Shown here in pieces: positions 9,155 to 19,494 of a DNA stretch of 64,000 nucleotides. A program made the translations under genes and the position numbers. Source of the stretch: Serratia quinivorans (lineage in GTDB: Bacteria > Pseudomonadota > Gammaproteobacteria > Enterobacterales > Enterobacteriaceae); assembly GCA_900457075.1 (NCBI GenBank), contig UGYN01000002.1, forward strand, positions 1,116,001 through 1,180,000, read 5' to 3'. The notes beneath the pieces were generated by a model, which had not been told where the DNA came from, ran no database searches, and saw nothing but the letters and a program-made list of their open reading frames with translations. How positions within the stretch are numbered: the first letter of the stretch is position 1; each line of letters starts with the position of its first letter.

Positions 9155-10426
9155 TTATTCGCCTGAAGCCTGTGCTTCCGGTTTGCCGTAAATCAGCAAC
9201 GGTTTGGACTGGCCGGCGATAACCGACTCGTCGATCACCACTTTGTCGACGCTGTCCATTGAAGGCAGGTCATACATGGTGTCCAGCAGCGCGCCTTCCA
9301 CGATAGAACGCAGGCCACGTGCACCGGTTTTGCGTTTCATCGCCTTTCTGGCGATGGCGTTCAGTGCTTCTTCACGGAATTCCAGCTCCACACCTTCCAG
9401 ATTGAACAATGCCTGATACTGTTTGGTCAGGGCATTTTTCGGCTCTTTCAGGATCTGGATCAGCGCATCTTCGCTCAGCTCACTCAGCGTGGCCACGACC
9501 GGCAGACGACCGATGAACTCAGGGATCAGGCCAAACTTGATCAGATCTTCCGGTTCAGCCTGCAGCAGCAGTTCGCCTTCGGTCGCTTTCTCAGACTCAC
9601 CCTTCACGGTGGCGCCAAAACCAATACCGGAACCGGTATTAACGCGCTGACCGATCACTTTATCCAGGCCGGCAAATGCGCCGCCACAGATAAACAGGAT
9701 TTTCGAGGTATCAACCTGCAGGAATTCCTGCTGCGGATGCTTGCGGCCCCCCTGAGGAGGAACGGCAGCAATAGTGCCTTCGATCAGCTTCAACAGCGCC
9801 TGCTGCACGCCCTCACCCGAAACGTCACGGGTAATGGACGGGTTGTCTGACTTACGAGAAATCTTATCGATTTCATCGATATAGACGATGCCGCGCTGGG
9901 CTTTCTGCACGTCGTAGTCACATTTCTGCAGCAACTTCTGGATAATATTCTCCACGTCCTCACCCACATAACCGGCTTCGGTCAGCGTGGTGGCATCGGC
10001 CATGGTGAAAGGCACATCCAGGAAGCGTGCCAGCGTTTCCGCCAGCAAGGTTTTACCGCTACCGGTAGGACCAATCAGCAGAATGTTGCTTTTGCCCAAC
10101 TCGATACCGTTGCTGGTATCGCCGTTGCGCAGGCGTTTGTAGTGGTTATACACCGCTACCGCCAGCACTTTCTTCGCCGGTTCCTGACCGATGACGTAGT
10201 CATCCAGGTGGTGGCGGATCTCATGCGGCGTCGGCAGCGCACTGCGCTCACGATGCGGTGAAACTTCTTTAATCTCTTCGCGAATAATGTCGTTACACAG
10301 GTCAACACATTCATCGCAGATATACACTGACGGACCGGCAATCAGCTTACGCACTTCATGCTGGCTTTTGCCGCAGAAAGAGCAGTACAGCAGCTTTCCT
10401 GAACCGTCTTTGCGCTTATCTGTCAT
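9155..10426 (-). CDS. clpX: ClpXP unfoldase subunit ClpX
   Basis: AAA+ unfoldase, 423 residues (E. coli 424), that recognises substrates such as SsrA-tagged proteins and feeds them to ClpP. The N-terminal zinc domain has four cysteines (CSFCGKS and [10 protein letters not shown]), followed by Walker [13 protein letters not shown], Walker [11 protein letters not shown], the pore loop region [10 protein letters not shown] and the ClpP-docking IGF tripeptide in [10 protein letters not shown]. It is downstream of clpP on the same strand with a 162-nt gap and could be co-transcribed from the clpP promoter. Confidence 0.97.
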   Translation of the reverse strand: MTDKRKDGSGKLLYCSFCGKSQHEVRKLIAGPSVYICDECVDLCNDIIREEIKEVSPHRERSALPTPHEIRHHLDDYVIGQEPAKKVLAVAVYNHYKRLRNGDTSNGIELGKSNILLIGPTGSGKTLLAETLARFLDVPFTMADATTLTEAGYVGEDVENIIQKLLQKCDYDVQKAQRGIVYIDEIDKISRKSDNPSITRDVSGEGVQQALLKLIEGTIAAVPPQGGRKHPQQEFLQVDTSKILFICGGAFAGLDKVIGQRVNTGSGIGFGATVKGESEKATEGELLLQAEPEDLIKFGLIPEFIGRLPVVATLSELSEDALIQILKEPKNALTKQYQALFNLEGVELEFREEALNAIARKAMKRKTGARGLRSIVEGALLDTMYDLPSMDSVDKVVIDESVIAGQSKPLLIYGKPEAQASGE

Positions 10427-10588
10427 CAGTAAACCTCTTCTTTAGTCTTTGTCCCGCAGGAAAATCACGGCGGCCGTGCGCCCCGAATTCATACCAGGAA
10501 TGCCGATAATGCTCACCAGAGCGAGCCACGCCCGCTCTGATTACTATAGTCTATCGGCTCGCACAATTACCTCGCCAGCCGCGTGGTG

Positions 10589-11212
10589 TTACTTGCGGTG
10601 CGTCAGAATGCCGTCAACCAGACCGTATTCTACCGCTTCTTCCGCGGTCATAAAGCGATCGCGCTCGGTATCGCGTTCGATCTGCTCCAGTGTCTGGCCG
10701 GTGTGTTCTGCCATCAGCTCATTCATACGCGCCTTCACCTTCAGGATTTCACGCGCATGGATTTCGATATCCGTCGCCTGGCCCTGATAGCCGCCCAGCG
10801 GCTGGTGGATCATCACACGTGAATTCGGCAGACAGAAACGTTTGCCCTTGGCACCCGCAGTCAGCAGGAAGGAACCCATCGAGCACGCCTGGCCCATACA
10901 AATGGTGCTGACGTCCGGCTTGATGAACTTCATGGTGTCATAGATTGACATGCCTGCGGTGATCACGCCACCCGGGGAGTTGATGTAGAGGAAAATGTCT
11001 TTTTCCGGGCTTTCTGCTTCGAGGAACAGCATCTGCGCCACAATCAGGTTGGCCATGTGATCTTCGACCTGGCCGGTCAGGAAAATAATGCGCTCTTTCA
11101 GCAGGCGGGAATAGATGTCGTAAGAACGCTCCCCGCGTGAAGTCTGCTCTACCACCATCGGCACCAGGGCCATGTTAGGTGCAAATTGATCTCGTTCGCC
11201 ACTGTATGACAT
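10589..11212 (-). CDS. clpP: ClpXP/ClpAP serine peptidase ClpP
   Basis: Self-compartmentalised serine peptidase, 207 residues, as in E. coli. Forms double heptameric rings that pair with ClpX or ClpA. The catalytic Ser lies in [12 protein letters not shown], the His in [14 protein letters not shown] and the Asp follows in the DTERDRFM region. The first 14 or so residues ([14 protein letters not shown]) are the propeptide removed by self-cleavage in the family. AGGAG lies 8 nt before the ATG at 11212. Confidence 0.97.
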   Translation of the reverse strand: MSYSGERDQFAPNMALVPMVVEQTSRGERSYDIYSRLLKERIIFLTGQVEDHMANLIVAQMLFLEAESPEKDIFLYINSPGGVITAGMSIYDTMKFIKPDVSTICMGQACSMGSFLLTAGAKGKRFCLPNSRVMIHQPLGGYQGQATDIEIHAREILKVKARMNELMAEHTGQTLEQIERDTERDRFMTAEEAVEYGLVDGILTHRK

Positions 11213-11384
11213 TACCGTCTCCTAATAGAAATTGCCTTGGCGGCCAGGGTTACACCCTATTACACCGATTCTACTTGAGAACGGTCATGATGACTATGCT
11301 CAAGCATTCGACCCACGCCACACGTACCCGACGGTTTTTTTATCCCGCGCACTCTGGCAAATCGCTTATATATGTACTTTTTAC

Positions 11385-11412
11385 AGATTGGGGCCACAGA
11401 CAGAATTTCAAG
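11385..11412 (-). promoter_or_regulatory. Sigma32-like promoter of clpP
   Basis: On the minus strand CTTGAAA (11406-11412), an exact -35 match for sigma32, is followed after 12 nt by CCCCAATCT (11385-11393), close to the CCCCAT -10. It lies about 170 nt before clpP and fits heat-shock control of clpPX. Confidence 0.68.
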
Positions 11413-11555
11413 CCCGGCAGAGTATTTTTAGCGGTTATCCTGCATACCCTGACAGCAGGTGATAACCATCATGCCAGACTGTGCCAAGAGCAACAGTGTA
11501 AATATAGTGCATATTGTCACGCTTAACCTGAGATTAATCAGCAACGTGGCAAAAA

Positions 11556-11590
11556 GAAAAGCCCGCAACCGAAGGTTACGGGCTTTTTTA
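11556..11590 (-). terminator. Terminator after tig
   Basis: Stem AAGCCCGCAACC / GGTTACGGGCTT (11559-11570, 11574-11585; one C-A mismatch), loop GAA, followed on the minus strand by TTCTTTTTG. T runs on both sides suggest it could work in either direction. Confidence 0.83.
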
Positions 11591-11650
11591 ACGCCAGAGC
11601 CGGCAAGCCGGCCCTGAGAGCGCAACAAGTTGCGCTCTGGCGTACAGACA

Positions 11651-12955
11651 TTACGCCTGTTGAGTCTGGTTCATCAGCTCGCTGAAGGTAGTGGCTTTCT
11701 CAGTCACTTTCGCTTTTGCCAGCAGGGCTTCAACCGCTTGTTCTTCCAGAGCAACGTTGCGCATGTTGTTCATCAGCTCTTTGTTTTTGCTGTAGAACTC
11801 AACAACTTCACTTGGATCTTCGTAAGCGGAAGCCATTTCTTCGATCAGCGTTTTAACGCGATCTTCGTCAGCTTTCAGATCGTTGGTGCTGATCACTTCG
11901 CCCAGCAGCAGACCGACAACTACGCGACGCTTGGCCTGCTCTTCGAACAGTTCGCGTGGCAGTTCCAGCGCTTGCTTCTCGTTGCCGCCGAAACGTTGTG
12001 CAGCCTGACGGCGCAGAACGTCAACTTCGCCGTCGATCAGCGCAGCAGGAACGTCGATTTCGTTAGCGCTGACCAGGCCGTCGATTGCCTGAGTCTTGAT
12101 GCGGTTACGCACTGCGCCTTTCAGCTCGCGCTCCATGTTTTTACGCACTTCAGCACGCAGGCCTTCGGTAGAACCATCAGCCACGCCGAAACGTTTGATG
12201 AATTCTTCAGTCAGCTCTGGCAGTTCACGCTCTTCCACTTTCTTCAGAACGATAGCGAACTTAGCCGCTTTGCCCTTCAGATTTTCAGCGTGGTAATCTT
12301 CTGGGAAGTTAACGTCGATGGTGAACTCTTCACCGGCTTTATGACCGACCAGACCTTCTTCGAAGCCTGGGATCATGCGGCCCTGGCCCATAGCCAGTAC
12401 GAAGTCAGAGGCTTTGCCGCCTTCAAACTCTTCACCGTCGATAGAACCAGAGAAGTCAACGGTCACACGGTCTTCAGCCTGAGCTGCGCGATCGGTTTCT
12501 TTCCAGGTCGCCTGCTGCTTGCGCAGGGTGTCCAGCATGGTGTCAACGTCAGCGTCGTTAACTTCAACCACCGGCTTCTCAACTTCGATGCCGTCCAGGC
12601 CTTTCAGCTCAACTTCTGGATACACTTCGAACTCAACGGCGAAAGTGAAGTCTTCACCTTCTTTGTACTCGCCCGGCACGTAGTTTGGTGCGCCAGCCGG
12701 ATTGATCTTTTCTTTGATGATCGCATCAACGAAGCTGCGTTGCATCGCATCGCCCAGTACGTCTTGACGAACGGAAGCGCCATAACGTTGCTCAACGATG
12801 TTCATCGGTACATGGCCTTTACGGAAGCCATCGATACGAACGCTTTTTGCAGCGTTGATCAGCTCTTTTTTAATAGCCTGCTTGATTGTATCAGCGGGTA
12901 CAGTAATAGAGAGACGGCGCCCAAGGCCTTGAGTGGTTTCTACTGAAACTTGCAT
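11651..12955 (-). CDS. tig: Trigger factor
   Basis: Ribosome-bound chaperone and prolyl isomerase, 434 residues (E. coli 432), first to meet nascent chains. Order: ribosome-binding N-domain with the [12 protein letters not shown] signature around residues 43-54, the FKBP-like PPIase domain near 150-245 ([40 protein letters not shown]), then the helical arms. RBS GAGGTAA precedes the ATG at 12955. It has its own promoter and terminator and is upstream of clpP, the conserved order. Confidence 0.97.
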   Translation of the reverse strand: MQVSVETTQGLGRRLSITVPADTIKQAIKKELINAAKSVRIDGFRKGHVPMNIVEQRYGASVRQDVLGDAMQRSFVDAIIKEKINPAGAPNYVPGEYKEGEDFTFAVEFEVYPEVELKGLDGIEVEKPVVEVNDADVDTMLDTLRKQQATWKETDRAAQAEDRVTVDFSGSIDGEEFEGGKASDFVLAMGQGRMIPGFEEGLVGHKAGEEFTIDVNFPEDYHAENLKGKAAKFAIVLKKVEERELPELTEEFIKRFGVADGSTEGLRAEVRKNMERELKGAVRNRIKTQAIDGLVSANEIDVPAALIDGEVDVLRRQAAQRFGGNEKQALELPRELFEEQAKRRVVVGLLLGEVISTNDLKADEDRVKTLIEEMASAYEDPSEVVEFYSKNKELMNNMRNVALEEQAVEALLAKAKVTEKATTFSELMNQTQQA

Positions 12956-13083
12956 CTTGTTACCTCAAAAAAATCACAGTGCTCGGTCAACTCCGTTCGA
13001 AGAACCAGGACGGCTACATTACAGAACCGAGTTTCCTGATGACAGAAGTGTCCCGAAACCATTCCGGAAAAATAAGACGCGAC

Positions 13084-13112
13084 ATTATAGCGGCGCAAGC
13101 GGAGCGAGTCGA
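13084..13112 (-). promoter_or_regulatory. Sigma70 promoter of tig
   Basis: Minus strand carries a perfect -10 TATAAT (13084-13089) preceded at 17 bp by TCGACT (13107-13112, 4 of 6 of TTGACA). It is 129 nt before the tig start and no other -10 of this quality is in the gap. Confidence 0.65.
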
Positions 13113-13227
13113 GGAAAGCAAGGCAGCGGCGGCGCGCTAAAACTCACACTTTTGCCGATTTGATCGCCAAAAGGCCGCCGAAGCCGACCCGGCCTTGGCT
13201 GCATTGCGCATCGGCTGTGTCGTCGTC

Positions 13228-13256
13228 AAAAACAGAAACGGCCCGCAGGCCGTTCC
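13228..13256 (-). terminator. Terminator after bolA
   Basis: Perfect 7-bp stem AACGGCC / GGCCGTT (13237-13243, 13248-13254) with a CGCA loop, followed on the minus strand by TCTGTTTTTG. Lies about 70 nt past the bolA stop. Confidence 0.6.
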
Positions 13257-13321
13257 AAAATTCGTCTGTAGTAATACCCCAAATCGTGGTCAAAGTTCCA
13301 CTGATACCGCAAATTTAGCCG

Positions 13322-13636
13322 TCAGGCCAAGGTTCCGGCACCACGACAAGGGGGGGAAGCCGGCACGGTATCCTGCAGCCCTTCCCACTCTTTCAGGGTA
13401 TAAGTGTGCAACGCCAGCGCATGTACACCATCGGATAACTCTTCCGACAGGACGCCGTAAATCGAGCGATGCCGCGTCAGGAAACGTTCGCCAACGAAGC
13501 GATCGCTGACCAACACCACCTTGAAATGACTTTCTGAACCCGCCGGAACGTTATGACGATAGCTTTCATCAACGACTTCCAGATACGCGGGCTCAAATGC
13601 CGCCCTTAACTTTGCTTCTATTTGCTCGCGAATCAT
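13322..13636 (-). CDS. bolA: BolA, transcriptional regulator / iron-sulfur linked protein
   Basis: Stress and stationary-phase protein of 104 residues (E. coli 105) that affects cell shape and biofilm and partners with monothiol glutaredoxins. The N-terminus [13 protein letters not shown] and the class II KH-like core with [20 protein letters not shown] and [13 protein letters not shown] are typical. The C-terminal tail ([13 protein letters not shown]) is variable in the family. AGGAGATCCT precedes the ATG. It is divergent from yajG. In E. coli a sigmaS gearbox promoter drives it; no clear equivalent was established here. Confidence 0.95.
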   Translation of the reverse strand: MIREQIEAKLRAAFEPAYLEVVDESYRHNVPAGSESHFKVVLVSDRFVGERFLTRHRSIYGVLSEELSDGVHALALHTYTLKEWEGLQDTVPASPPCRGAGTLA

Positions 13637-13997
13637 AGGATCTCCTTACTACACCGGCAGAGGACCGTCCCCATCTATTTCAATATTAGCCTCTTTCTCC
13701 CCTTTTAGACCATTGCGCAGGTAAATTTCTCTTCTTTGCGGACAAAAAACGGCCAACATCCGCCGCCGCTTGAGGTTTTTCTGATTGAGACGGTCAAAAA
13801 AGCATGTTTTTATCAACGGCAGGTAAAAATTTGTCACTCCGGTGCGTTCTGCGCTTCCTCCGGCCGGCGGCGATGCTATGATGTCGACAATTTGTTGTTG
13901 GCTATCCCGCTCTGATTATTACAGAAAGCTTGCTCAAGCCAGCCTCTCTATATTGGGATTGGGCAGCTTAAAATCCATCGAGAATGAGACAGTAACT
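13637..13997. other. Divergent regulatory region between bolA and yajG (361 bp)
   Basis: No gene was seen. For yajG the plus strand has an extended -10, TGCTATGAT at 13874-13882. For bolA the minus strand has a TAATAT hexamer at 13684-13689. A methionine-led open frame starting at 13842 reads into yajG but its first 52 residues do not look like protein of this family. Confidence 0.5.
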
Positions 13998-14576
13998 ATG
14001 TTAAAGAAACTTTGCCTTCCACTGTTGGCCGCACTGCTGCTGGCCGGCTGTGCTACCAGCAGCAACACCCTGAACGTGACTCCAAAGATCGTATTGCCGC
14101 AGCAGGACCCGACTCTGCAAGGCGTCACCATCAGCATTAACGGCGCGGATCAGCGCAAAGATCAGGCCCTGGCCAAAGTTAACCGCGACGGCCAGCTCGT
14201 GACGCTGACGCCATCACGCGACCTGCGCTTCTTGCTGCAGGAAGTGTTAGAGAAACAAATGGGCGCACGCGGCTATATGATCGGTGCCGACGGCGCCGTT
14301 GATCTGCAAATCGTGGTGAATAACCTGTACGCAGACGTCTCCGAAGGCAACCTGCGCTACAACATCACCACCAAGGCCGATATCTCGATCATCGCTCAGG
14401 CGAAAAACGGCAATAAGCAGGTGAAAAACTACCGCTCAACTTATAACGTCCAGGGCGCCTTCACGGCAACCAACGATAAAATTACTAACGCGGTCAATAG
14501 CGTGTTGGGTGACGTTATTGCCGATATGGCGCAGGACACCAGCGTCAACGACTTTATCAAGCAAAACGCGCGTTAA
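13998..14576 (+). CDS. yajG: Outer membrane-type lipoprotein YajG
   Basis: Lipoprotein of 192 residues, the same length as E. coli YajG. The signal peptide MLKKLCLPLLAALLLAGC ends in the lipobox LLAGC, with Cys18 the predicted lipidated residue; residues +2 and +3 (ATS) do not give an Asp inner-membrane retention signal. The rest (NTLNVTPKIVLPQQDPTLQG and later sequence) matches the YajG family of unknown function. Start ATG 13998 is fixed by the lipoprotein signal. It is followed by ampG after 53 nt and probably shares its message. Confidence 0.93.
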   Translation: MLKKLCLPLLAALLLAGCATSSNTLNVTPKIVLPQQDPTLQGVTISINGADQRKDQALAKVNRDGQLVTLTPSRDLRFLLQEVLEKQMGARGYMIGADGAVDLQIVVNNLYADVSEGNLRYNITTKADISIIAQAKNGNKQVKNYRSTYNVQGAFTATNDKITNAVNSVLGDVIADMAQDTSVNDFIKQNAR

Positions 14577-14629
14577 TCCGCGAACGCCTTGCACCGCCCG
14601 GACAGTCGGGCGGTGCAGACAGGGAACTC

Positions 14630-16108
14630 ATGTCGAAACACTATCTGAACCTCTTCACCCAGCGTAACTCCGCGATCCTGCTGCTGCTGGGCTTTGCCTC
14701 GGGTCTGCCACTGGCACTGACCTCCGGCACGCTGCAAGCCTGGATGACCGTCGAAGGCATCGATCTGAAAACCATCGGCATTTTTTCGCTGGTCGGTCAG
14801 GCCTATGTGTTCAAATTCCTGTGGTCGCCCTTTATGGACCGCTATACCCCGCCATTCCTCGGTCGCCGACGCGGCTGGCTACTGATCAGCCAGGTGCTGC
14901 TGGTAGTATCGATTGTGGCGATGGGCTTTATGCAACCGGCACAGCATCTGTGGTGGCTGGCAGCATTGGCGGTATTGGTGGCGTTCTGTTCTGCGTCGCA
15001 GGATATTGTTTTCGATGCCTATAAAACCGATCTGCTGAGCGCAGAAGAACGCGGCACCGGTGCCGCCGTTTCGGTTCTGGGCTACCGCCTGGCGATGCTG
15101 GTGTCCGGCGGGCTGGCGTTGTGGCTGGCGGATCGTTACTTCGGTTGGCAGTCAACCTACTGGCTGATGGCCGGACTGATGCTGATTGGCATCGCCGCTA
15201 CTTTGCTGGCACCGGAACCGGACGACAGCATTCCGGCACCGCGTACCATGGAACAGGCGGTAGTCGCCCCGTTGCGTGATTTCTTCGCGCGTAACAATGC
15301 TTGGCTGATTTTACTGCTGATTGTGATGTACAAAATGGGCGATGCCTTTGCCGGCAGCCTGAGCACCACCTTCCTCATCCGCGGCGTAGGGTTCGATGCC
15401 GGGGAAGTGGGGCTGGTGAACAAAACTCTCGGCCTGTTCGCCACTATCGTCGGGGCGCTGTTTGGCGGCGTGCTGATGCAACGTCTCAGCCTGTTCCGCG
15501 CCCTGATGCTGTTCGGCATCCTGCAGGCGGTGTCTAATCTCGGTTACTGGATACTGGCCGTTACCGATAAAAACATCATGACGATGGGCAGCGCTATCTT
15601 CCTGGAAAACCTGTGCGGCGGCATGGGCACCGCCGCCTTCGTCGCGCTGCTGATGACGCTGTGCAACAAATCATTTTCCGCCACCCAGTTTGCCCTGCTG
15701 TCGGCGTTATCCGCCGTCGGCCGAGTCTATGTTGGCCCGATTGCCGGCTGGTTTGTCGAAGCGCACGGCTGGCCGCTGTTCTATTTATTCTCGATAGCTG
15801 CTGCCCTGCCCGGTCTGTTGCTGCTGCGCCTGTGTCGACAGACGCTGGAATATACCCAGCGCACGGATAACTTCATGCCGCGCACCGAATTCCGGCAGTT
15901 TTACCGCTGGGCGTTGCGTATGCTGACCCTGGGTTGCTCATTGCTGGGCCTGTGGCTGATTCTGCTTATCACCAACGCACTCGACTGGAGCGCCTTGCCA
16001 AACCTGGCCGATCGGTTACTGCAGATGGGTGCAGCGCTCAGCCTGGTGGGCATTGTCATGGGCAGCCTGTTGGACTATCTGGCGTTGCGGCGTACCCGGC
16101 TGGCCTGA
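14630..16108 (+). CDS. ampG: Muropeptide permease AmpG
   Basis: Inner membrane major facilitator permease of 492 residues (E. coli 491) that imports GlcNAc-1,6-anhydroMurNAc and its peptides for cell-wall recycling; in species with inducible AmpC it supplies the signal for beta-lactamase induction. The family start is clear (LLLLGFASGLPLALTSGTLQ, then the MFS loop DRYTPPFLGRRRGWL). About twelve to fourteen hydrophobic segments are visible. yajG-ampG order is conserved and bolA is divergent. Confidence 0.96.
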   Translation: MSKHYLNLFTQRNSAILLLLGFASGLPLALTSGTLQAWMTVEGIDLKTIGIFSLVGQAYVFKFLWSPFMDRYTPPFLGRRRGWLLISQVLLVVSIVAMGFMQPAQHLWWLAALAVLVAFCSASQDIVFDAYKTDLLSAEERGTGAAVSVLGYRLAMLVSGGLALWLADRYFGWQSTYWLMAGLMLIGIAATLLAPEPDDSIPAPRTMEQAVVAPLRDFFARNNAWLILLLIVMYKMGDAFAGSLSTTFLIRGVGFDAGEVGLVNKTLGLFATIVGALFGGVLMQRLSLFRALMLFGILQAVSNLGYWILAVTDKNIMTMGSAIFLENLCGGMGTAAFVALLMTLCNKSFSATQFALLSALSAVGRVYVGPIAGWFVEAHGWPLFYLFSIAAALPGLLLLRLCRQTLEYTQRTDNFMPRTEFRQFYRWALRMLTLGCSLLGLWLILLITNALDWSALPNLADRLLQMGAALSLVGIVMGSLLDYLALRRTRLA

Positions 16109-16397
16109 TATCGTCGGCCGGTGGTAACACCGGTCGGCAAAAATGCATCAGTGTGATGTATTTATTTAGTTAAAAAATATAATTCCCGTCCAAATTATTT
16201 TTTTATCCGAGTGTGGCGCTCGGGAAATAAAATTAAATTCACCTTTAAGACACAATTCTTTTACATTAAATAAACCTTTCATTCGTATTTCCAAAAAGCG
16301 TTTTTACCTGCTGGATTCATCATACCTTTAGTTTTCCTTAACATACGAATTGCCCGGCACGATTCAGCGTGCCAACGCTTTGTTGCCATTAGTAAAT

Positions 16398-16458
16398 TGT
16401 CACGCAACGTGACATCTGTGACCCCCTTAACAGAAAGTGTCAACAAGGCGCTGACACT
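16398..16458. promoter_or_regulatory. Two palindromes upstream of the cyo promoter
   Basis: TGTCACG-CAA-CGTGACA (16398-16414) is a perfect 7-bp inverted repeat. AGTGTCA (16436-16442) and TGACACT (16452-16458) form a second perfect 7-bp repeat with a 9-nt spacer, ending 12 nt before the -35. Shared TGTCA/TGACA half-sites suggest one regulator binding twice. They do not match the ArcA, FNR or CRP consensus, so the protein is unknown. Confidence 0.5.
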
Positions 16459-16470
16459 CCCTTAAGCATG

Positions 16471-16499
16471 TTTACAGTACTGCAACCTTCCCGTAAAAT
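16471..16499 (+). promoter_or_regulatory. Sigma70 promoter of cyoABCDE
   Basis: TTTACA (16471-16476), 17-bp spacer, TAAAAT (16494-16499); five of six matches in each box with ideal spacing. Transcription would start about 40 nt before cyoA. Confidence 0.75.
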
Positions 16500-16548
16500 G
16501 CCCGCACACATGAAACGACAATAGAGCCTTTGTAATTGAGGTCGTTAG

Positions 16549-17499
16549 ATGAGACTTAAGAAATACAATAAAAGTATTGGGATGTTGTCATTAATTGCCT
16601 CCACTGTAATGCTCAGTGGTTGCAATATGGTATTGATGAATCCCAAAGGAGCAATTGGTGTTGAGCAACGGACACTGATTATCACTGCTATCGCATTAAT
16701 GCTGATCGTGGTGATACCAGTTATCTTTATGGCGTTCGCCTTTGCCTGGAAGTACCGTGCTTCCAACAAAGATGCCAAATACAGTCCGAACTGGTCACAT
16801 TCCAACAAAATCGAAGCGGTCGTCTGGACCATTCCTATCATTATCATCGCCATCCTTGGCACCATAACCTGGAAGACTACCCACGAACTCGATCCGTTCA
16901 AGCCGATTGTCACTGACAAGAAGCCGATGACTATCGAAGTGGTGTCGCTCGACTGGAAATGGCTGTTTATCTACCCGGAACAAGGCATCGCAACGGTTAA
17001 TGAACTGGCTTTCCCGAAAGACGTTCCAGTTGAATTCAAAATCACCTCTAACTCGGTAATGAACTCGTTCTTTATCCCTCAGTTAGGTGGGCAGATTTAT
17101 GCGATGGCCGGGATGCAGACCAAACTGCACCTGATCGGCAATGAAGCAGGCAAATACGACGGTATTTCCAGCAGCTTCAGCGGTCGCGGGTTCTCCGGCA
17201 TGAAGTTCACCGCCATTGTCACCCCAACCGAAGGCGACTTCGATCAGTGGGTTGCCAAGGTGAAAGCATCGCCGACTAACCTTAACGCCACCAGCGACTT
17301 TAACAAACTGGCAGAGCCGAGTGAAAATAACCCGGTTGAGTACTTCTCCAGTGTCAAACCGAATTTGTTCAAAGAAACTATTGGCAAATTTATGGGCGAC
17401 ATGAACATGCACAAGGGCGCTACCACGCACGAAGGTATGGACATGAGCCAGGGTATGGACATGGGTGAACATGCAGCTCACGCCGGAGCCGAGGAATAA
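16549..17499 (+). CDS. cyoA: Cytochrome bo3 ubiquinol oxidase subunit II
   Basis: Subunit II of the proton-pumping quinol oxidase used at high aeration, 316 residues (E. coli 315). It is a lipoprotein: the signal ends in LSGC with Cys25 lipidated. Two transmembrane segments follow ([20 protein letters not shown] and [17 protein letters not shown]), then the periplasmic cupredoxin-like domain with no CuA ligands, as expected for a quinol oxidase. The C-terminal tail is rich in Met and His ([18 protein letters not shown]). First gene of the operon; cyoB starts 3 nt after its stop. Confidence 0.97.
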   Translation: MRLKKYNKSIGMLSLIASTVMLSGCNMVLMNPKGAIGVEQRTLIITAIALMLIVVIPVIFMAFAFAWKYRASNKDAKYSPNWSHSNKIEAVVWTIPIIIIAILGTITWKTTHELDPFKPIVTDKKPMTIEVVSLDWKWLFIYPEQGIATVNELAFPKDVPVEFKITSNSVMNSFFIPQLGGQIYAMAGMQTKLHLIGNEAGKYDGISSSFSGRGFSGMKFTAIVTPTEGDFDQWVAKVKASPTNLNATSDFNKLAEPSENNPVEYFSSVKPNLFKETIGKFMGDMNMHKGATTHEGMDMSQGMDMGEHAAHAGAEE

Positions 17500-17502
17500 C
17501 TG

Positions 17503-19494
17503 ATGTTGGGAAAATTAACGATTGATGCGGTTCCGTACCACGAACCGATCATCATGGTCACCGTTGCTGCAATTGTTATCGGGGGTCTGGCTCTGCTGGC
17601 ACTGATAACCTATTTCGGCAAGTGGAAATGGCTATGGAGCGATTGGCTGACTTCGGTCGACCATAAGAAAATTGGTATCATGTACATCATCGTGGCAATG
17701 GTTATGTTGCTGCGTGGTTTTGCCGATGCCATCATGATGCGTAGCCAGCAGGCGCTTGCGTCCGCCGGCGAGGCCGGATTCCTGCCGCCGCACCACTACG
17801 ACCAGATCTTTACCGCCCACGGCGTAATCATGATCTTCTTCATGGCGATGCCTTTCGTGGTCGGCCTGATGAACGTGGTTGTACCCTTGCAAATCGGTGC
17901 GCGCGACGTTGCCTTCCCGTTCCTGAACTCCCTGAGCTTCTGGTTCTTCGTGGTGGGTGTCGTCCTGATCAACATCTCTCTGGGGGTGGGTGAGTTTGCG
18001 CAGACCGGTTGGCTGGCGTATCCGCCGCTGTCGGGTAAGGAATACAGTCCTGGCGTCGGGGTCGATTACTGGATCTGGAGTCTGCAGATTTCCGGTCTGG
18101 GTACCCTGTTGACCGGTGTGAACTTCTTCGCCACCATCATGAAGATGCGTGCTCCTGGCATGCCTCTGATGAAGATGCCGGTGTTCACCTGGGCGGCGCT
18201 GTGTACTAACGTCCTGATCATCGTTTCTTTCCCAATTCTGACTGTTACCATCGCGTTGCTGACCCTGGATCGCTACCTGGGCTTCCATTTCTTTACCAAT
18301 GATATGGGCGGCAACATGATGATGTACATCAACCTGATTTGGGCCTGGGGTCACCCAGAGGTGTATATCCTGGTTCTGCCAGTGTTTGGTGTGTTCTCTG
18401 AAGTCACCGCGACCTTCTCAAGAAAACGCCTGTTCGGCTATACCTCACTGGTATGGGCAACCATCGCGATTACCGTTCTGTCGTTCATCGTATGGCTGCA
18501 CCACTTCTTTACCATGGGGTCCGGCGCGAACGTTAACGCCTTCTTCGGTATCGCCACCATGATCATTTCCATCCCTACCGGGGTGAAAATCTTCAACTGG
18601 CTGTTCACCATGTACCAGGGCCGCATTCAGCTCAACTCCGCAATGCTGTGGACCATCGGCTTCATCATCACCTTCTCCGTGGGTGGGATGACCGGCGTTC
18701 TGCTGGCAGTACCGGGCGCGAACTTCGTGCTGCACAACAGTCTGTTCCTGATTGCCCACTTCCATAACGTGATTATCGGTGGTGTGGTGTTTGGTTGCTT
18801 CGCCGGCCTGACCTACTGGTTCCCTAAATCCTTCGGCTTCACGCTGAACGAGACCTGGGGTATCCGTGCGTTCTGGTTCTGGATCATCGGTTTCTTCGTG
18901 GCCTTTATGCCACTGTATGCTCTGGGCTTTATGGGTATGACTCGTCGTATCAGCCAGAACATCAACCCAGAGTTCCACCCACTGCTGCTGGTCGCGGCTG
19001 GTGGCGCGGCTCTGATTGCCTGCGGTATCCTGTGCCAACTGATTCAGATTTACGTCAGTGTGCGTGACCGTGAGCAGAACCGTGATCTGACCGGTGACCC
19101 ATGGGGCGCTCGTACGCTGGAGTGGTCTACTTCGTCTCCACCGCCGTTCTATAACTTTGCCGTAGTGCCGCAGATTCATGACCGTGATGAATTCTGGGAC
19201 ATGAAAGAAAAAGGCAACGCTTATAAGAAACCGGCGAAATACGAACCGATTCATATGCCGAAAAATACCGGTGCCGGTGTGATTATTGCTGGCTTCAGCC
19301 TGGTATTTGGTTTCGCGATGATCTGGGACATCTGGTGGATGGCGATCGCTGCCTTCGTAGGTATGATCGTGACCTGGATTGCCAAGAGCTTCGATGAAGA
19401 TGTTGATTACTATGTGCAGGTTGATGAAATCGAGCGCATTGAAAACCAACACTATGAACAAATCAGCAAAGCAGGCGTGAAACATGTCAACTGA
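17503..19494 (+). CDS. cyoB: Cytochrome bo3 ubiquinol oxidase subunit I
   Basis: Catalytic subunit I, 663 residues as in E. coli, with about 15 transmembrane helices. It binds heme b, heme o3 and CuB. Visible ligands and signatures: [17 protein letters not shown] (low-spin heme His), [17 protein letters not shown] (CuB His cross-linked to Tyr), WLHHFFTMG (two CuB His) and [11 protein letters not shown] (heme o3 and heme b His). The C-terminal extension beyond the core fits CyoB. It overlaps cyoC by 11 nt, showing tight translational coupling. Confidence 0.97.
   Translation: MLGKLTIDAVPYHEPIIMVTVAAIVIGGLALLALITYFGKWKWLWSDWLTSVDHKKIGIMYIIVAMVMLLRGFADAIMMRSQQALASAGEAGFLPPHHYDQIFTAHGVIMIFFMAMPFVVGLMNVVVPLQIGARDVAFPFLNSLSFWFFVVGVVLINISLGVGEFAQTGWLAYPPLSGKEYSPGVGVDYWIWSLQISGLGTLLTGVNFFATIMKMRAPGMPLMKMPVFTWAALCTNVLIIVSFPILTVTIALLTLDRYLGFHFFTNDMGGNMMMYINLIWAWGHPEVYILVLPVFGVFSEVTATFSRKRLFGYTSLVWATIAITVLSFIVWLHHFFTMGSGANVNAFFGIATMIISIPTGVKIFNWLFTMYQGRIQLNSAMLWTIGFIITFSVGGMTGVLLAVPGANFVLHNSLFLIAHFHNVIIGGVVFGCFAGLTYWFPKSFGFTLNETWGIRAFWFWIIGFFVAFMPLYALGFMGMTRRISQNINPEFHPLLLVAAGGAALIACGILCQLIQIYVSVRDREQNRDLTGDPWGARTLEWSTSSPPPFYNFAVVPQIHDRDEFWDMKEKGNAYKKPAKYEPIHMPKNTGAGVIIAGFSLVFGFAMIWDIWWMAIAAFVGMIVTWIAKSFDEDVDYYVQVDEIERIENQHYEQISKAGVKHVN

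Larger units (their letters stand above)
11213..11650. other. Intergenic region between clpP and tig (438 bp)
   Basis: No convincing gene. It holds the tig terminator at the right end, a sigma32-like promoter for clpP in the middle and AT-rich sequence between. Short open frames here have no recognisable start context or protein similarity. Confidence 0.6.
12956..13321. other. Intergenic region between tig and bolA (366 bp)
   Basis: Holds the tig promoter (about 13084-13112) and, at the bolA end, a hairpin that should terminate bolA. No gene was recognised; GC-rich sequence around 13090-13200 shows no clear coding signal. Confidence 0.6.
16109..16548. other. cyo promoter region (440 bp)
   Basis: AT-rich non-coding region between ampG and cyoA. 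It holds a hairpin just after ampG (GGCCGGTG / CACCGGTC about 16116-16136, no T tract), two palindromes with a TGTCA/TGACA core and a near-consensus sigma70 promoter. No gene was recognised. Confidence 0.65.

Noticed and set aside
11630..12946. Very long open frame on the plus strand opposite tig (438 codons)
   Set aside because: It is the exact antisense of trigger factor; codon structure and homology are those of tig.
16116..16136. Terminator after ampG
   Set aside because: GGCCGGTG/CACCGGTC forms a stem but is followed by GGCAAAAATG with no T tract, so it is mentioned only in the description of the intergenic region.
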